Assembly (NCBI GenBank): GCA_964342355.1
Contig: CAYFFG010000012.1
Location: 1 to 64,000 of the forward strand
Length of the DNA: 64,000 nucleotides
Direction of reading: 5' to 3'
Source of the DNA: Hirschia sp964342355
Lineage (GTDB): Bacteria > Pseudomonadota > Alphaproteobacteria > Caulobacterales > Hyphomonadaceae
The position numbers and the translations under genes were made by a program. The stretch's first letter is position 1. Every line of letters begins with the position of its first letter. Positions 27,026 through 35,654 of this stretch are shown one piece after another. The notes beneath the pieces were generated by a model. It saw only the letters and a program-made list of their open reading frames with translations. It did no database searches and was not told the DNA's origin.

Positions 27026-27640
27026 ATGGACGCCGTTGTAAAAGGGAAGGCGACGAGCCTGACAAATGAATTGAAGCGCCCATCTCGTGAAGAGGCTGAA
27101 GAGGCGGTAAGAACGCTACTCGCATGGACGGGCGACGACCCGCAGCGCGAGGGCCTGATTGATACGCCTAAGCGTGTTGTTAAAGCATACGAAGAATGGT
27201 TTTCAGGCTATCGCGAAGACCCGATTAAATACCTTTCAAGGACATTTGAAGACGTGCAAGGCTATGATGACATCGTCATGCTCCGCGACATAGACGTCGA
27301 GAGCCACTGCGAACACCACATGGCGCCCTTTATGGGCAAAGCCTATGTCGCCTATATGCCAACTAATGCAGTTGTCGGGATCTCCAAATTGGCGCGCGTT
27401 GTAGAAATTTACGCAAAACGCCTGCAGACACAGGAAACAATGACGTCGCAAATCTGTGATGCGATTACCGAGAGCCTCCAGCCTGCTGGGGTGGCGGTCA
27501 TGATTGATGCAAAACACATGTGTATGACCACACGCGGCGTTCACCACCCGAATGTGTCAACCATCACGACTCAGTTCACGGGTGTCTTTAAAACCGACCG
27601 CGAACTGCGCGACCGATTCTTAAGGCTCTGCGAGCGTTAA
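27026..27640 (+). CDS. folE: GTP cyclohydrolase I
   Basis: Converts GTP to 7,8-dihydroneopterin triphosphate, the first step toward folate (or queuosine). It has the zinc-site motif SHCEHH (Cys95, His98) and the second zinc cysteine in KHMCMTTRG, with GTP-binding VGISKLARV. It is 204 residues. Type IA. The start ATG follows AAAGGTCCACCACAT. folP is also in the window (50179), far away. A strong terminator follows. Confidence 0.97.
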   Translation: MDAVVKGKATSLTNELKRPSREEAEEAVRTLLAWTGDDPQREGLIDTPKRVVKAYEEWFSGYREDPIKYLSRTFEDVQGYDDIVMLRDIDVESHCEHHMAPFMGKAYVAYMPTNAVVGISKLARVVEIYAKRLQTQETMTSQICDAITESLQPAGVAVMIDAKHMCMTTRGVHHPNVSTITTQFTGVFKTDRELRDRFLRLCER

Positions 27641-27678
27641 TAGATTTTCTCAAAAACAACTGCTGTTGTTGGCAAAAA

Positions 27679-27713
27679 TAACCCGCTGAATCGCTTCAGC
27701 GGGTTTATTTTTT
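27679..27713 (+). terminator. Rho-independent terminator of folE
   Basis: AACCCGCTGAA (27680-27690) pairs with TTCAGCGGGTT (27695-27705) around the tetraloop TCGC, followed by TATTTTTT. Confidence 0.92.
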
Positions 27714-27938
27714 CGCACACATTTGGTTAACCCGCACATTTGCGCGTATAAGCTAAAAAAGTAAATGATTTCTGGGCAGAAGCTAACCAATATTAATCGA
27801 ATTTAGTGGAAAATTAACCTAGGCACACCTTTAGGTTTCATAAAGCTGCCGAGTGTTTATAAAAATTTACGCTCTGTTAACCAACTTAAACGTATCTTTA
27901 ATCCTGCCGAGGGGACGAACTAGAACTGGCGGCTGGAC
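27714..27938. other. Spacer between folE and the receiver gene
   Basis: About 225 bp after the folE terminator, AT-rich, with repeated GTTAACC/TTAACC words (27725, 27784, 27815, 27877). It must carry the promoter for the receiver-domain gene. No open frame, no clear hairpin. Confidence 0.5.
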
Positions 27939-28442
27939 ATGCAAATACTGAACAGACATGACACGGCGTTTTCAACGTCGAAAGAATTGTACGACCAACC
28001 CAGACCAAGCGCGATGAAAGAAACATCGTGCAATAAGAACAAGCTGCGGATCGCATGCGTCGATGATAATCCTGACGATCTGCTGCTGCTTTCATACATG
28101 CTGCGCAAATCAGACACTGGCTATGAGACAATAGACAAATACCAGTCTTTGGAGGAGCTGTTAGCAAACGATGCGCCCTCACCCAGCGTGGTCATATTGG
28201 ACCGCAATCTGAGTGATGTGACCCTGACCGAGAACAGAATTCGTGAGATCTGCTCACGACACAAGAACTGTGCGGTTATTTTATATACTGGTTTCATCAC
28301 ACCATCGCTTCGGTCAACCGCCGCCCATGAAGGCGCGTTCGCCGTTGTCGAAAAAGGGACGCTGGATGTGGAAGCCTTAAACGCGCTGATATCTGCGGCG
28401 GCAATCGTTGGGCCGCAAATCGGACACGAGAGACATCACTAA
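27939..28442 (+). CDS. Single-domain response regulator (receiver only)
   Basis: A 167-residue protein in which a receiver (REC) domain starts at about residue 36. The acidic pair Asp42-Asp43 (CVDDNPDD), the phospho-acceptor Asp88 (VILDRN), Thr in ILYTGF and Lys in VVEKGTL are all in place. There is no output domain, so it probably acts by protein contact. The first 26 residues are polar and may not be translated; an internal ATG at 28014 is an alternative start. It lies between folE and hisI, with no kinase nearby. Confidence 0.82.
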   Translation: MQILNRHDTAFSTSKELYDQPRPSAMKETSCNKNKLRIACVDDNPDDLLLLSYMLRKSDTGYETIDKYQSLEELLANDAPSPSVVILDRNLSDVTLTENRIREICSRHKNCAVILYTGFITPSLRSTAAHEGAFAVVEKGTLDVEALNALISAAAIVGPQIGHERHH

Positions 28443-28595
28443 ACAGCCCCTCAAACGACAATCGCACACGCATGATAGCTGAAGCTTTTACATGCGTGCG
28501 CGCCTTATCTCTTTATTATATGGCTATTCTTGCATATGACCTGTCGCAGCAAGCACGCGCTTACTGCGGTTTTTTGTGTTCGGGACGCTTTTTCC

Positions 28596-28991
28596 ATGAC
28601 TGACTCAGTTTTTCTTTCGCCGCTCACTGGCAAGGAGCAGGATGAAACACTGGAGCTGCGTCCGAAGTTTGATGCAAACGGACTGATCGCTGCAATTGCG
28701 CAAGACTCTACTTCTCGTGAAGTGCTGATGTTTGCGTGGATGAATGCGGAGGCCTTGCGCCTGACGATTGAAACCGGGCGCGCTGTCTATTTTTCCCGCT
28801 CGCGGAACACTTTATGGCGCAAAGGCGATACGTCGGGCGCGCATCAGTATGTTGAAGAGCTGCTGATTGATTGCGACCAGGATGCTATCATCCTCAAAGT
28901 CCGCCAGACAGATGGCGCTTGCCACACAGGCCGAACATCCTGTTTTTACCGTAAAATCAATGATGTAAATAACCTCACTAAATCCAGCTAG
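28596..28991 (+). CDS. hisI: Phosphoribosyl-AMP cyclohydrolase
   Basis: Opens the adenine ring of phosphoribosyl-AMP in histidine synthesis. The 131-residue protein shows FAWMNAEALRLTIETG, YFSRSRNTLWRKG and the metal-binding Cys residues in DCDQDAI and ACHTGRTSCFY. It is the single-domain form, not fused to HisE. The open frame extends 22 codons upstream, but family comparison favours MTDSVF. Its presence after folE matches many alphaproteobacteria. Confidence 0.94.
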   Translation: MTDSVFLSPLTGKEQDETLELRPKFDANGLIAAIAQDSTSREVLMFAWMNAEALRLTIETGRAVYFSRSRNTLWRKGDTSGAHQYVEELLIDCDQDAIILKVRQTDGACHTGRTSCFYRKINDVNNLTKSS

Positions 28992-29123
28992 TGCGACAAA
29001 CGCCTGTGCGCGCGTGTTACATTCTAAGGCTTGTCCCACCCTCTGCGCCGTGCGACTAATATCAAAGTAAGAGCATGGTTAACGCTGCGATGAATAATCG
29101 GAAATTGTCGCCTTGGGGGTCAC

Positions 29124-30275
29124 ATGGCTAACGTGTTTGAAAAAGCGCTTGCTCATGTTTTTGCATGGGAAGGCGGATATGTGGACCATATCCACGATCC
29201 AGGCGGGGCGACCAATTTTGGCATAACGCGAAACACGTTGGCGCAATGGCGCGGAAAGTCTTCTATCCCCAAAGACGACGTCAAAAACCTCTCGCGGGAA
29301 GAAGCCGCTCAGATTTATCGCGTCAACTATTGGAACAAAGTCATGGCGGACGACTTACCGCCATCCATTGCATTCCTGGTGTTTGACGCGGCCGTAAATT
29401 CAGGTCCCGGCAATGCGATCAAAGCCTTGCAACGTTCCGTCAGCGCGCTTGGCGAACCTGTCCGCATTGACGGCGCGATTGGTCCTGTGACGTTAAAAGC
29501 TGTTCGCGCAGTAGACGAAGAAAAACTGCTCAACGAATATGTGGTTCGTCGCGGCGTGTTTTATGGCGGCCTGCGCACGTTTACGACATTTGGCCTTGGA
29601 TGGGCGCGCCGCCTTGTTGCAGGCGCACGCACCGCAAACTCGATTTTGCTGGAAGCGCGCAAAGGTATTGGCTTTGTGCCTCCTGCCAGCGCGCCGTCCC
29701 TTAAACAGCCTCAGGCAGACAAAGACCGCCTGCCTGATGAGCTCGACATCAGCCGCTATTTCTTCAATGAACGCGGCATTCAGGCCTACGGGACTTTCTT
29801 CCGGGTTTGGGGCGGCTGGATGACAGCAGGTCACATCCTGACCCAGATGTTGCGCACGTCCCCGCCTTTTGCAAAGGGTGATCAGGTGATCAAACCCGGC
29901 AATCTGGACGTCGCTCTGATCGGCTGCATACGCCCGGAAAAACAACCAATAGCGCCACAAGCCGGGCAGAAAATCATTGTTGGCGGTTTCCCATCGGGCG
30001 CTCAAACCATGTCTTTGCGCTATGGCGAAGTGTTTCTGCAACGACCCGCGTCAAACAACTGGATCGCCACCATTAATTGGCCGCACGAGCCAGTTGTGAC
30101 AGGCATGTCCGGAGGTCCGGTGTGTGATGCGGACACGGGCGCGGTATTAGGCGTTCTGGTGACGCGCAACGCGCCAGAAGATCTGGATGCAGACGGCGTG
30201 CTCGATCAGAATTTTGATTTCATCGCTCTGCACGACATATGGACAGCCGTAAAACCCGCAACGGTTTCTGTTTAA
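29124..30275 (+). CDS. GH108 muramidase fused to a trypsin-like protease domain
   Basis: A 383-residue two-part protein. Residues 1-95 match glycosyl hydrolase family 108 (phage-type N-acetylmuramidase): catalytic Glu16 in EGGY, DPGGATNFGIT, and VFDAAVNSG. Residues about 97-175 match the small peptidoglycan-binding domain that follows it in phage endolysins (DGAIGPVTLKAV). Residues 205-378 look like a chymotrypsin-fold domain with a full triad: His237 (MTAGHIL), Asp262 (NLDVALIG), Ser329 (GMSGGPV). No signal peptide. There are no phage genes nearby. Muramidase activity is inferred by family; the protease substrate is unknown. Confidence 0.85.
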   Translation: MANVFEKALAHVFAWEGGYVDHIHDPGGATNFGITRNTLAQWRGKSSIPKDDVKNLSREEAAQIYRVNYWNKVMADDLPPSIAFLVFDAAVNSGPGNAIKALQRSVSALGEPVRIDGAIGPVTLKAVRAVDEEKLLNEYVVRRGVFYGGLRTFTTFGLGWARRLVAGARTANSILLEARKGIGFVPPASAPSLKQPQADKDRLPDELDISRYFFNERGIQAYGTFFRVWGGWMTAGHILTQMLRTSPPFAKGDQVIKPGNLDVALIGCIRPEKQPIAPQAGQKIIVGGFPSGAQTMSLRYGEVFLQRPASNNWIATINWPHEPVVTGMSGGPVCDADTGAVLGVLVTRNAPEDLDADGVLDQNFDFIALHDIWTAVKPATVSV

Positions 30276-30332
30276 ACGCATCAATTTGCGAAGGTGTTTG
30301 ACATGCGCGCGGACTGAGCGCATTTGACCTGC

Positions 30333-31418
30333 ATGTCAGACAATTTCGCACAAGATAATCATGCCCGCCGGGTTCTGGAGGTTGACCACGCATTTTCCGG
30401 CGAACGCTTGGACAAATGGATCGCAACCATTGCGCCTGAACTATCGCGATCACGCGCCAAGCAGTTGATCGAAGCCGGTGATGTCCTGTGCAATTCAACA
30501 CCGGTAAAAAGCGCTAAACACAAAGTGTCAGCTGGCGATGTCATCGAAATCGTCATGCCGCCGCCAGAGGATGCGGACCCTCAGCCCGAAGATATTCCGC
30601 TGGATGTTTTGTTTGAAGACGAGCATCTGATCATTATCAACAAGCCTGCAGGGCTGGTCGTCCACCCTGCGCCCGGCGCGACATCCGGTACGCTGGTCAA
30701 TGCGCTTTTGCATCACTGCGCAGGTCAGTTATCTGGAATTGGCGGCGTCAAACGTCCCGGTATTGTGCACAGACTGGATAAAGAGACATCCGGTGTGATG
30801 GTGGCGGCAAAAACAGAATATGCGCACACAGGGCTGTCTTCCTTGTTTGAAGCGCACTTTGTTGAGCGCGCCTATCTGGCGGTGACACGCAGCGCCCCTC
30901 GCCCGCTGGTTGGGAAAATCGAAACTTATATTGCCCGCTCAACAGCCGACCGTAAGAAAATGGCAGTGGTGCGCGAATCCAAGCTATCGCCATCTGCTTC
31001 CTGGCATGGCGAGGATGAAGAAGATTACACCCCGCGCGGCAAACACGCGATCACCAACTATCATGTCAAAGAACAGTTTGGCCGCTTAGACGCCACATCG
31101 GGCCTGCCGGCGGCGACCCTGACGGAGTGCCGACTGGAGACAGGTCGCACACACCAGATCAGGGTGCACATGGCGCATATCGGCGCCCCACTTTTAGGTG
31201 ATCAGACCTATGGACGCTATCGCGGATTAAAGGCGCACGGCTCTGGTCCGGCGTTGGATCACGCTGTTGAGCTTGCAAAAGACTTCAAACGCCAGGCGCT
31301 TCACGCGGCTGTTCTCGGGTTCGAACATCCGATCACTGGTGAAAATTTGCGTTTTGAAACAACGCCTCCTGAAGACATGCAGTCGCTTATTTCCGCTTTA
31401 CGCCAACTTCCTCAGTAG
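30333..31418 (+). CDS. rluD: RluD-type 23S rRNA pseudouridine synthase
   Basis: The 361-residue protein has an N-terminal S4 RNA-binding domain (LDKWIATIAPELSRSRAKQLI), then the catalytic RluA fold with NKPAGLVVHPAPG, HRLDKETSG (catalytic Asp) and TGRTHQIRVHMAHIG. RluD modifies helix 69 of 23S rRNA. It contains a roughly 30-residue insertion (about 220-250, rich in acidic residues) relative to the short enzymes. It precedes rpoH by two genes, a conserved alphaproteobacterial neighbourhood. Confidence 0.93.
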   Translation: MSDNFAQDNHARRVLEVDHAFSGERLDKWIATIAPELSRSRAKQLIEAGDVLCNSTPVKSAKHKVSAGDVIEIVMPPPEDADPQPEDIPLDVLFEDEHLIIINKPAGLVVHPAPGATSGTLVNALLHHCAGQLSGIGGVKRPGIVHRLDKETSGVMVAAKTEYAHTGLSSLFEAHFVERAYLAVTRSAPRPLVGKIETYIARSTADRKKMAVVRESKLSPSASWHGEDEEDYTPRGKHAITNYHVKEQFGRLDATSGLPAATLTECRLETGRTHQIRVHMAHIGAPLLGDQTYGRYRGLKAHGSGPALDHAVELAKDFKRQALHAAVLGFEHPITGENLRFETTPPEDMQSLISALRQLPQ

Positions 31419-31560
31419 ACGGAGCTGTGGCGCCTCTGCCACGCTTCTCCACAGGTTGACGCAAAGGGGATAGCGGCGTGCGCCAAGAGTCACTATATTC
31501 ATAATCTGTTAACTTTTGCTGCCGTGAAGGTTGGCCTGTTCGGGGGGACGGCCTGATTTT

Positions 31561-32445
31561 ATGAACACGATACGTCCAATATCCCGGCGACATTTAATGT
31601 CGCTTCTTTCTGGTGCGACACTGGCAGGTGTTGCAGCTTGCCACGCACCGCGCGGCTCACAGACGGAGTCCGCACGTAACGCGCACCCTATCGGCGTCAA
31701 TACGCGCACTGTTGGACGCATGTTTTCCAACGATCCAAACATGACTGTCCGCACATTGGCAGGAATGGGGTTTGAAACGATCGAACTTGGCGGACCGGGT
31801 TTTTTCGCCATCAATCACGCCAAGCTGCGCCGAACGATGGACGCTGAAGGTGTGACTGCGCCGTCTTTGCATGTGGATATGGACGATGTGTTGCGTCGTC
31901 CGGATCGTGTTGTCGCTGTGGCAAATCAGCTGGGATGCAAGCATATTGTGTTACCGCCAGCAGCGCGCGCGCTACGCACGCCTGAAGGTTGGCGACATTT
32001 AAGCGCTCTGCTCAATGTGTTTGGTATGCGCGCGCAGGTGTCGGGGCTGACCTGCGCTTATCTGCACAGCGAAGAAGATCTGCAACCGGTTGTCGGAGAC
32101 GGCCTCTCCCATCGAACCTGGCTCGACATTCTGATGGAAGACACAGAACCGAATTACGTCTCCCTGGAACTGGACCTGCCTACGGTTTTGCGCGCGAATC
32201 ACAACACTGAAGAGACCGCGCCTGATCATGTATTGGCGCGCACGCGCCTCATTCACCTTGGCGCCCTTGACGAAAACGTCACTCGTGACCTGCACACAAA
32301 AGTCTCCGTGAATGATGTGGCGCCCATGCTGAAGCGTCACTTGAAGGGGTCGTTGGACGGCCTTTTCATCAGCCGCGCGCCCGCCGCGAGACCTCTGCCT
32401 TCTCTGGCGCGCAGCCTAAATGCGGTTAAAACACTGCAGGTCTAG
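31561..32445 (+). CDS. Tat-type lipoprotein with a sugar isomerase-like TIM barrel
   Basis: A 294-residue protein. The N-terminus has twin arginines (SRRHLMSLLSG), a hydrophobic stretch and a lipobox ending GVAAC, so it is probably exported by Tat and lipidated. The mature part resembles the xylose isomerase-like/AP endonuclease 2 barrel (FETIELGGPGFF...SLHVDMDD...LELDLPTV...LIHLGALDE). The usual metal-binding Glu/His/Asp positions look incomplete. Function unknown. A start ten codons earlier (31531) is possible but would spoil the signal. It lies between rluD and rpoH. Confidence 0.78.
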   Translation: MNTIRPISRRHLMSLLSGATLAGVAACHAPRGSQTESARNAHPIGVNTRTVGRMFSNDPNMTVRTLAGMGFETIELGGPGFFAINHAKLRRTMDAEGVTAPSLHVDMDDVLRRPDRVVAVANQLGCKHIVLPPAARALRTPEGWRHLSALLNVFGMRAQVSGLTCAYLHSEEDLQPVVGDGLSHRTWLDILMEDTEPNYVSLELDLPTVLRANHNTEETAPDHVLARTRLIHLGALDENVTRDLHTKVSVNDVAPMLKRHLKGSLDGLFISRAPAARPLPSLARSLNAVKTLQV

Positions 32446-32896
32446 AAAGACCTGTGTCCAAATAAGTGAAATCACGCAGAATTATAACCTCACAAATTGT
32501 TTATATTCATTGCAACTAGCTATTTTAAAACGCCTAATCAGGAACTATTCGCATATACGCGCAACGGGCGAAACAAACCCATTTCTTTATTTAATGAAAA
32601 ACTGAATATTGTGAAATTATCTATTATTTTTCAGTGTCTTAGGAAAATTTCTTCGGATTAGAAAATTTATGTCCGATTGCCACAAAATGGTCAATTCCTA
32701 AAGCCAGAGTCAGCTAATAGGTTATCTCGCACACCAGTTGATATTCTGTGTTTGTTCTGTTATTATAATTGTGGGCTATGGGCCATATAGCGCTCAAACG
32801 GGCTGACTAGTAATCCGTTTGCCTGCATCTTACGTAACATAAGACGCAAGAGGGGGCGGGATAACGCACGCCCAATCGTTGAACCAGGAGGCCACA
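32446..32896. other. AT-rich rpoH upstream region
   Basis: About 450 bp with no convincing gene; markedly AT-richer than its flanks. It starts with a perfect hairpin CAGGTCT/AGACCTG (32437-32454) over the previous stop codon, without a T run. A perfect TATAAT lies at 32764-32769; a TTGATA at 32738 is 20 bases away, too far for a standard sigma-70 promoter. The region must carry the rpoH promoters. Confidence 0.6.
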
Positions 32897-33784
32897 ATGG
32901 CGCAAATGTCGACATCAATCGCGCTGTCACCGGAACAGGGGCTGTCGCGTTACCTTAGTGAGATCCGTAAGTTTCCACTCCTGGAAAAACAGCAGGAGTT
33001 TATGCTCGCCCAACGCTGGCGCGAACATGAAGACCCGGACGCAGCTGAACAACTTGTGACGTCCCACCTGCGCCTCGTGGCCAAAATCGCCATGGGTTAT
33101 CGCGGCTATGGACTGCCGATGGGCGAAGTTATTTCCGAAGGCAATGTCGGCCTGATGCAGGCGGTCAAGAAGTTTGACCCCGACAAAGGCTTCCGCCTCG
33201 CCACTTACGCTATGTGGTGGATCCGCGCGTCCATTCAAGAGTACATACTGCGCTCGTGGTCGCTGGTGAAGCTCGGGACGACGGCTGCTCAGAAGAAGCT
33301 CTTCTTCAACCTGCGCCGCCTGAAAGGTGAAATCCAGGCGATGGAAGATGGCGATCTGCGTCCGGAAAATGTCGCTGAAATCGCTCGACGTCTGGATGTG
33401 ACGGAAGAAGAAGTCATTTCCATGAACCGCCGTATGAATGGTGGCGACGCCTCACTGAACGCGCCAATCGGCGGTGTGGACGGCGATGGCGAATGGATGG
33501 ACTGGCTGTCTGACGACGAGCAGAAAGACCAAGCGGAAGCATATGCGGACAATGACGAATTTTCCACACGCATGCAGTTGTTAGAGCGTGCGATGGAAGG
33601 CCTGAATGAGCGTGAAAAGCACATCATCGCCGAGCGTCGCCTGAAAGACGACCCAACAACGTTGGAAGAACTTTCAAGCGTATACAATGTGTCTCGCGAG
33701 CGTATTCGCCAAATTGAGGTCCGCGCCTTTGAAAAGCTGCAAAAAGCCATGCGCGAAGCAGCGCAGGAAAGCGGCGTTGTCTGA
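32897..33784 (+). CDS. rpoH: RNA polymerase heat-shock sigma factor RpoH (sigma-32)
   Basis: Directs RNA polymerase to heat-shock promoters. The 295-residue protein has sigma region 2 (GNVGLMQAVKKFDPDKGFRLATYAMWWIRA), the RpoH-specific box QKKLFFNLRRLK between regions 2.4 and 3, and region 4 with VSRERIRQIEVRA. GAGGCC at 32887-32892 precedes the ATG at 32897 by four bases; an in-frame start at 32879 is less likely. It lies with rluD nearby; the SDR-like gene follows within 60 bp. Confidence 0.96.
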   Translation: MAQMSTSIALSPEQGLSRYLSEIRKFPLLEKQQEFMLAQRWREHEDPDAAEQLVTSHLRLVAKIAMGYRGYGLPMGEVISEGNVGLMQAVKKFDPDKGFRLATYAMWWIRASIQEYILRSWSLVKLGTTAAQKKLFFNLRRLKGEIQAMEDGDLRPENVAEIARRLDVTEEEVISMNRRMNGGDASLNAPIGGVDGDGEWMDWLSDDEQKDQAEAYADNDEFSTRMQLLERAMEGLNEREKHIIAERRLKDDPTTLEELSSVYNVSRERIRQIEVRAFEKLQKAMREAAQESGVV

Positions 33785-33832
33785 TCGCAAACTCAGACCC
33801 GCACGCCATATCGCCTCTAACATCCTTAAAGG

Positions 33833-34551
33833 ATGGATATAGAGCCGTAATCGTTGGAGCTTCCGGCGGTGTCGGCGGCGCTTTATTGACGCGGGTAATA
33901 GAAGATCCAAGATGTGTGGGCGTCGCGGCAATGTCGCGACGCCCGTTGCACATATCGGACCCAAAACTCTTGCAGCTAACCATTGATCTGACTTCTGAAC
34001 AGTCAATGAAAACAGCCTGCGAAAACGCTTTTCCCGACGACACGATTGACCTCGTCATTGTCGCAAGCGGCGTACTGCATGCTGATGGGATCAAACCTGA
34101 AAAAACATGGCGGCGCCTCAACGCTGAAACCATGATGCAAGTCTTCGCAGTCAATACAATCGGCCCGGCAGTTATCGCTAGGTATCTGCTAGACAGAATG
34201 GAAAAACAGTCAAAATCCGTATTCGCTGCCCTTTCCGCACGGGTCGGATCCATATCAGACAATGGGCTTGGCGGCTGGCATTCCTATCGTGCGTCCAAAG
34301 CCGCTCTGAATATGCTGATCAGAAACTTCGCAATAGAGCTCAAACACCGCAATCCTGGCGCTTTTGCGATCGGTCTGCATCCGGGGACTGTCGACACACC
34401 CCTGTCCGAACCTTTTCAGCCCAATGTGCCTAGAAAGCAGCTTTTCACAGCTGACGTGAGCGCCGATCATTTGCTGAAAGTGATCGACACATTGGCGCCT
34501 GACGCCTCCGGCAATCTCTTCGCGTGGGATGGCGCGATCATCAATTCATGA
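33833..34551 (+). CDS. Short-chain dehydrogenase, start or frame abnormal
   Basis: A CsgA-like SDR of about 236 residues. The Rossmann motif VIVGASGGVGGALL, a Ser near SARVGSIS and an intact YRASK are all present. The frame encoding them is open from 33733 but contains no ATG, GTG or TTG before the Rossmann motif; the first is a TTG at 33886, inside the motif's end. An ATG preceded by AAAGG at 33833 is in another frame and would encode only MDIEP before a stop. One extra base after ATGGATAT would fuse that start to RAVIVGASGG. So this is a frameshifted gene, a sequencing error or a case of a non-standard start (CTG at 33781). Confidence 0.72.
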
Positions 34552-34634
34552 AATTTTCTTGCTGACGTTAACGTTTTACCCATGATCTCCTTCGAGCATG
34601 CGGTGTCATTTATATACGGCATGTCGAACAAAAA

Positions 34635-35648
34635 ATGCGCATCATGATTTCAGGCGGCGCCGGTTTTGTCGGCTCAGCGGTCGCCCGCCGAGCGACAAGC
34701 CTAGGCCACACCGTCTTTAACATCGACAGGAAGAATGAAGCTTCAGTTGCCCCGCAGCTGAAGCAAGCGCAGCTATCTGGCCGTTACTCACAAGTCATCG
34801 CAAATGTTAGCGACGCCACCATGCTTGCGGCGCTGATGCGGGAGTATAAACCCGATGCTGTCATTCATTGCGCTGGCGGAGCAAGTCTTGAAAAAGGCGA
34901 GTTATCAACTGGCGGGTTAGCAGCAACCCTTGGCGTTCTGGAAGCTGTGTCCATGTATCTTGGCAGCGCCGGTGCCGAGATAAAAGATAAATTCCGGCTG
35001 GTGCTCCCCTTCCGCGCAAGTGCGCTTGGCGGCCTTGAAGCTGATGAAGACGCATTCGATGAAACCATGATGTTGTCCCCGACCTGCCGCGAAGGCGCGC
35101 TGGAGGCAGCCGGCCTTACCATGGCGCAGGGCTGGCAAGATGAGTTTGACCTGCCGACGGTTTATGCTGGCGCATCCATTCTATATGGTCCGTGGCAGAA
35201 CAAAGACGCTCTGATCCCAGCATTGACGCGAACGGCATTGTCTGGCGCGCCGATCGCTCCGGCCTTTCCAAACGAAACACAAGACTGGCTGCACGTGGAT
35301 GATTTTGCCTCTGGCCTGATTGCTGCGGCAGAGCTTGGCGATGTGCGTGAAAACTTTTTGTTCTCCGCAAGCGGTGTTCGACGCAATTTTGAAATTGCGC
35401 AAATGGTCTGCAAAATCCTTGACGGCAAACGCCCGCGCGCAGATGGCGGCTCATATGCCGACCAGGTGCGTTTTAACAAAGATGAGACGCAAGCGCTTAA
35501 ATGTGCGCTCTCCCCTGCGGCCGCGGAAAACAGGCTTGGCTGGGCGCCAGAACATCAATTGCTGATGGGATTAGCCACGACAGTTGGCTGGCTGCTCGAC
35601 AATATGCCGCCACAGCCAAGAGCCAACGCACCTGTCGCTGCTGAATAA
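34635..35648 (+). CDS. NAD-dependent epimerase/dehydratase homologue, active site degenerate
   Basis: A 337-residue extended-SDR protein with a good cofactor motif SGGAGFVGSAVA (residues 6-17) and HCAGGAS. The catalytic positions are lost: where dehydratases read SPYxxxK, this one reads SPTCREG (Thr150 and Gly154 in place of Tyr and Lys), and the catalytic Thr region reads RASALGG. The C-terminal part (WLHVDDFASGLIAAAEL, ILYGPWQNKDALIP) is otherwise typical of nucleotide-sugar enzymes. It may bind NAD without catalysis. It ends 6 bp from the convergent purA. Confidence 0.8.
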   Translation: MRIMISGGAGFVGSAVARRATSLGHTVFNIDRKNEASVAPQLKQAQLSGRYSQVIANVSDATMLAALMREYKPDAVIHCAGGASLEKGELSTGGLAATLGVLEAVSMYLGSAGAEIKDKFRLVLPFRASALGGLEADEDAFDETMMLSPTCREGALEAAGLTMAQGWQDEFDLPTVYAGASILYGPWQNKDALIPALTRTALSGAPIAPAFPNETQDWLHVDDFASGLIAAAELGDVRENFLFSASGVRRNFEIAQMVCKILDGKRPRADGGSYADQVRFNKDETQALKCALSPAAAENRLGWAPEHQLLMGLATTVGWLLDNMPPQPRANAPVAAE

Positions 35649-35654
35649 TCCGAC

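Noticed and set aside
27026..27640. Riboswitch in front of folE
   Set aside because: The cysS-folE spacer has no tetrahydrofolate or preQ1-type fold that I can draw, and the ribosome site is free.
29124..30275. Prophage remnant
   Set aside because: Only one endolysin-like gene is present; there are no terminase, capsid, tail or integrase genes nearby.
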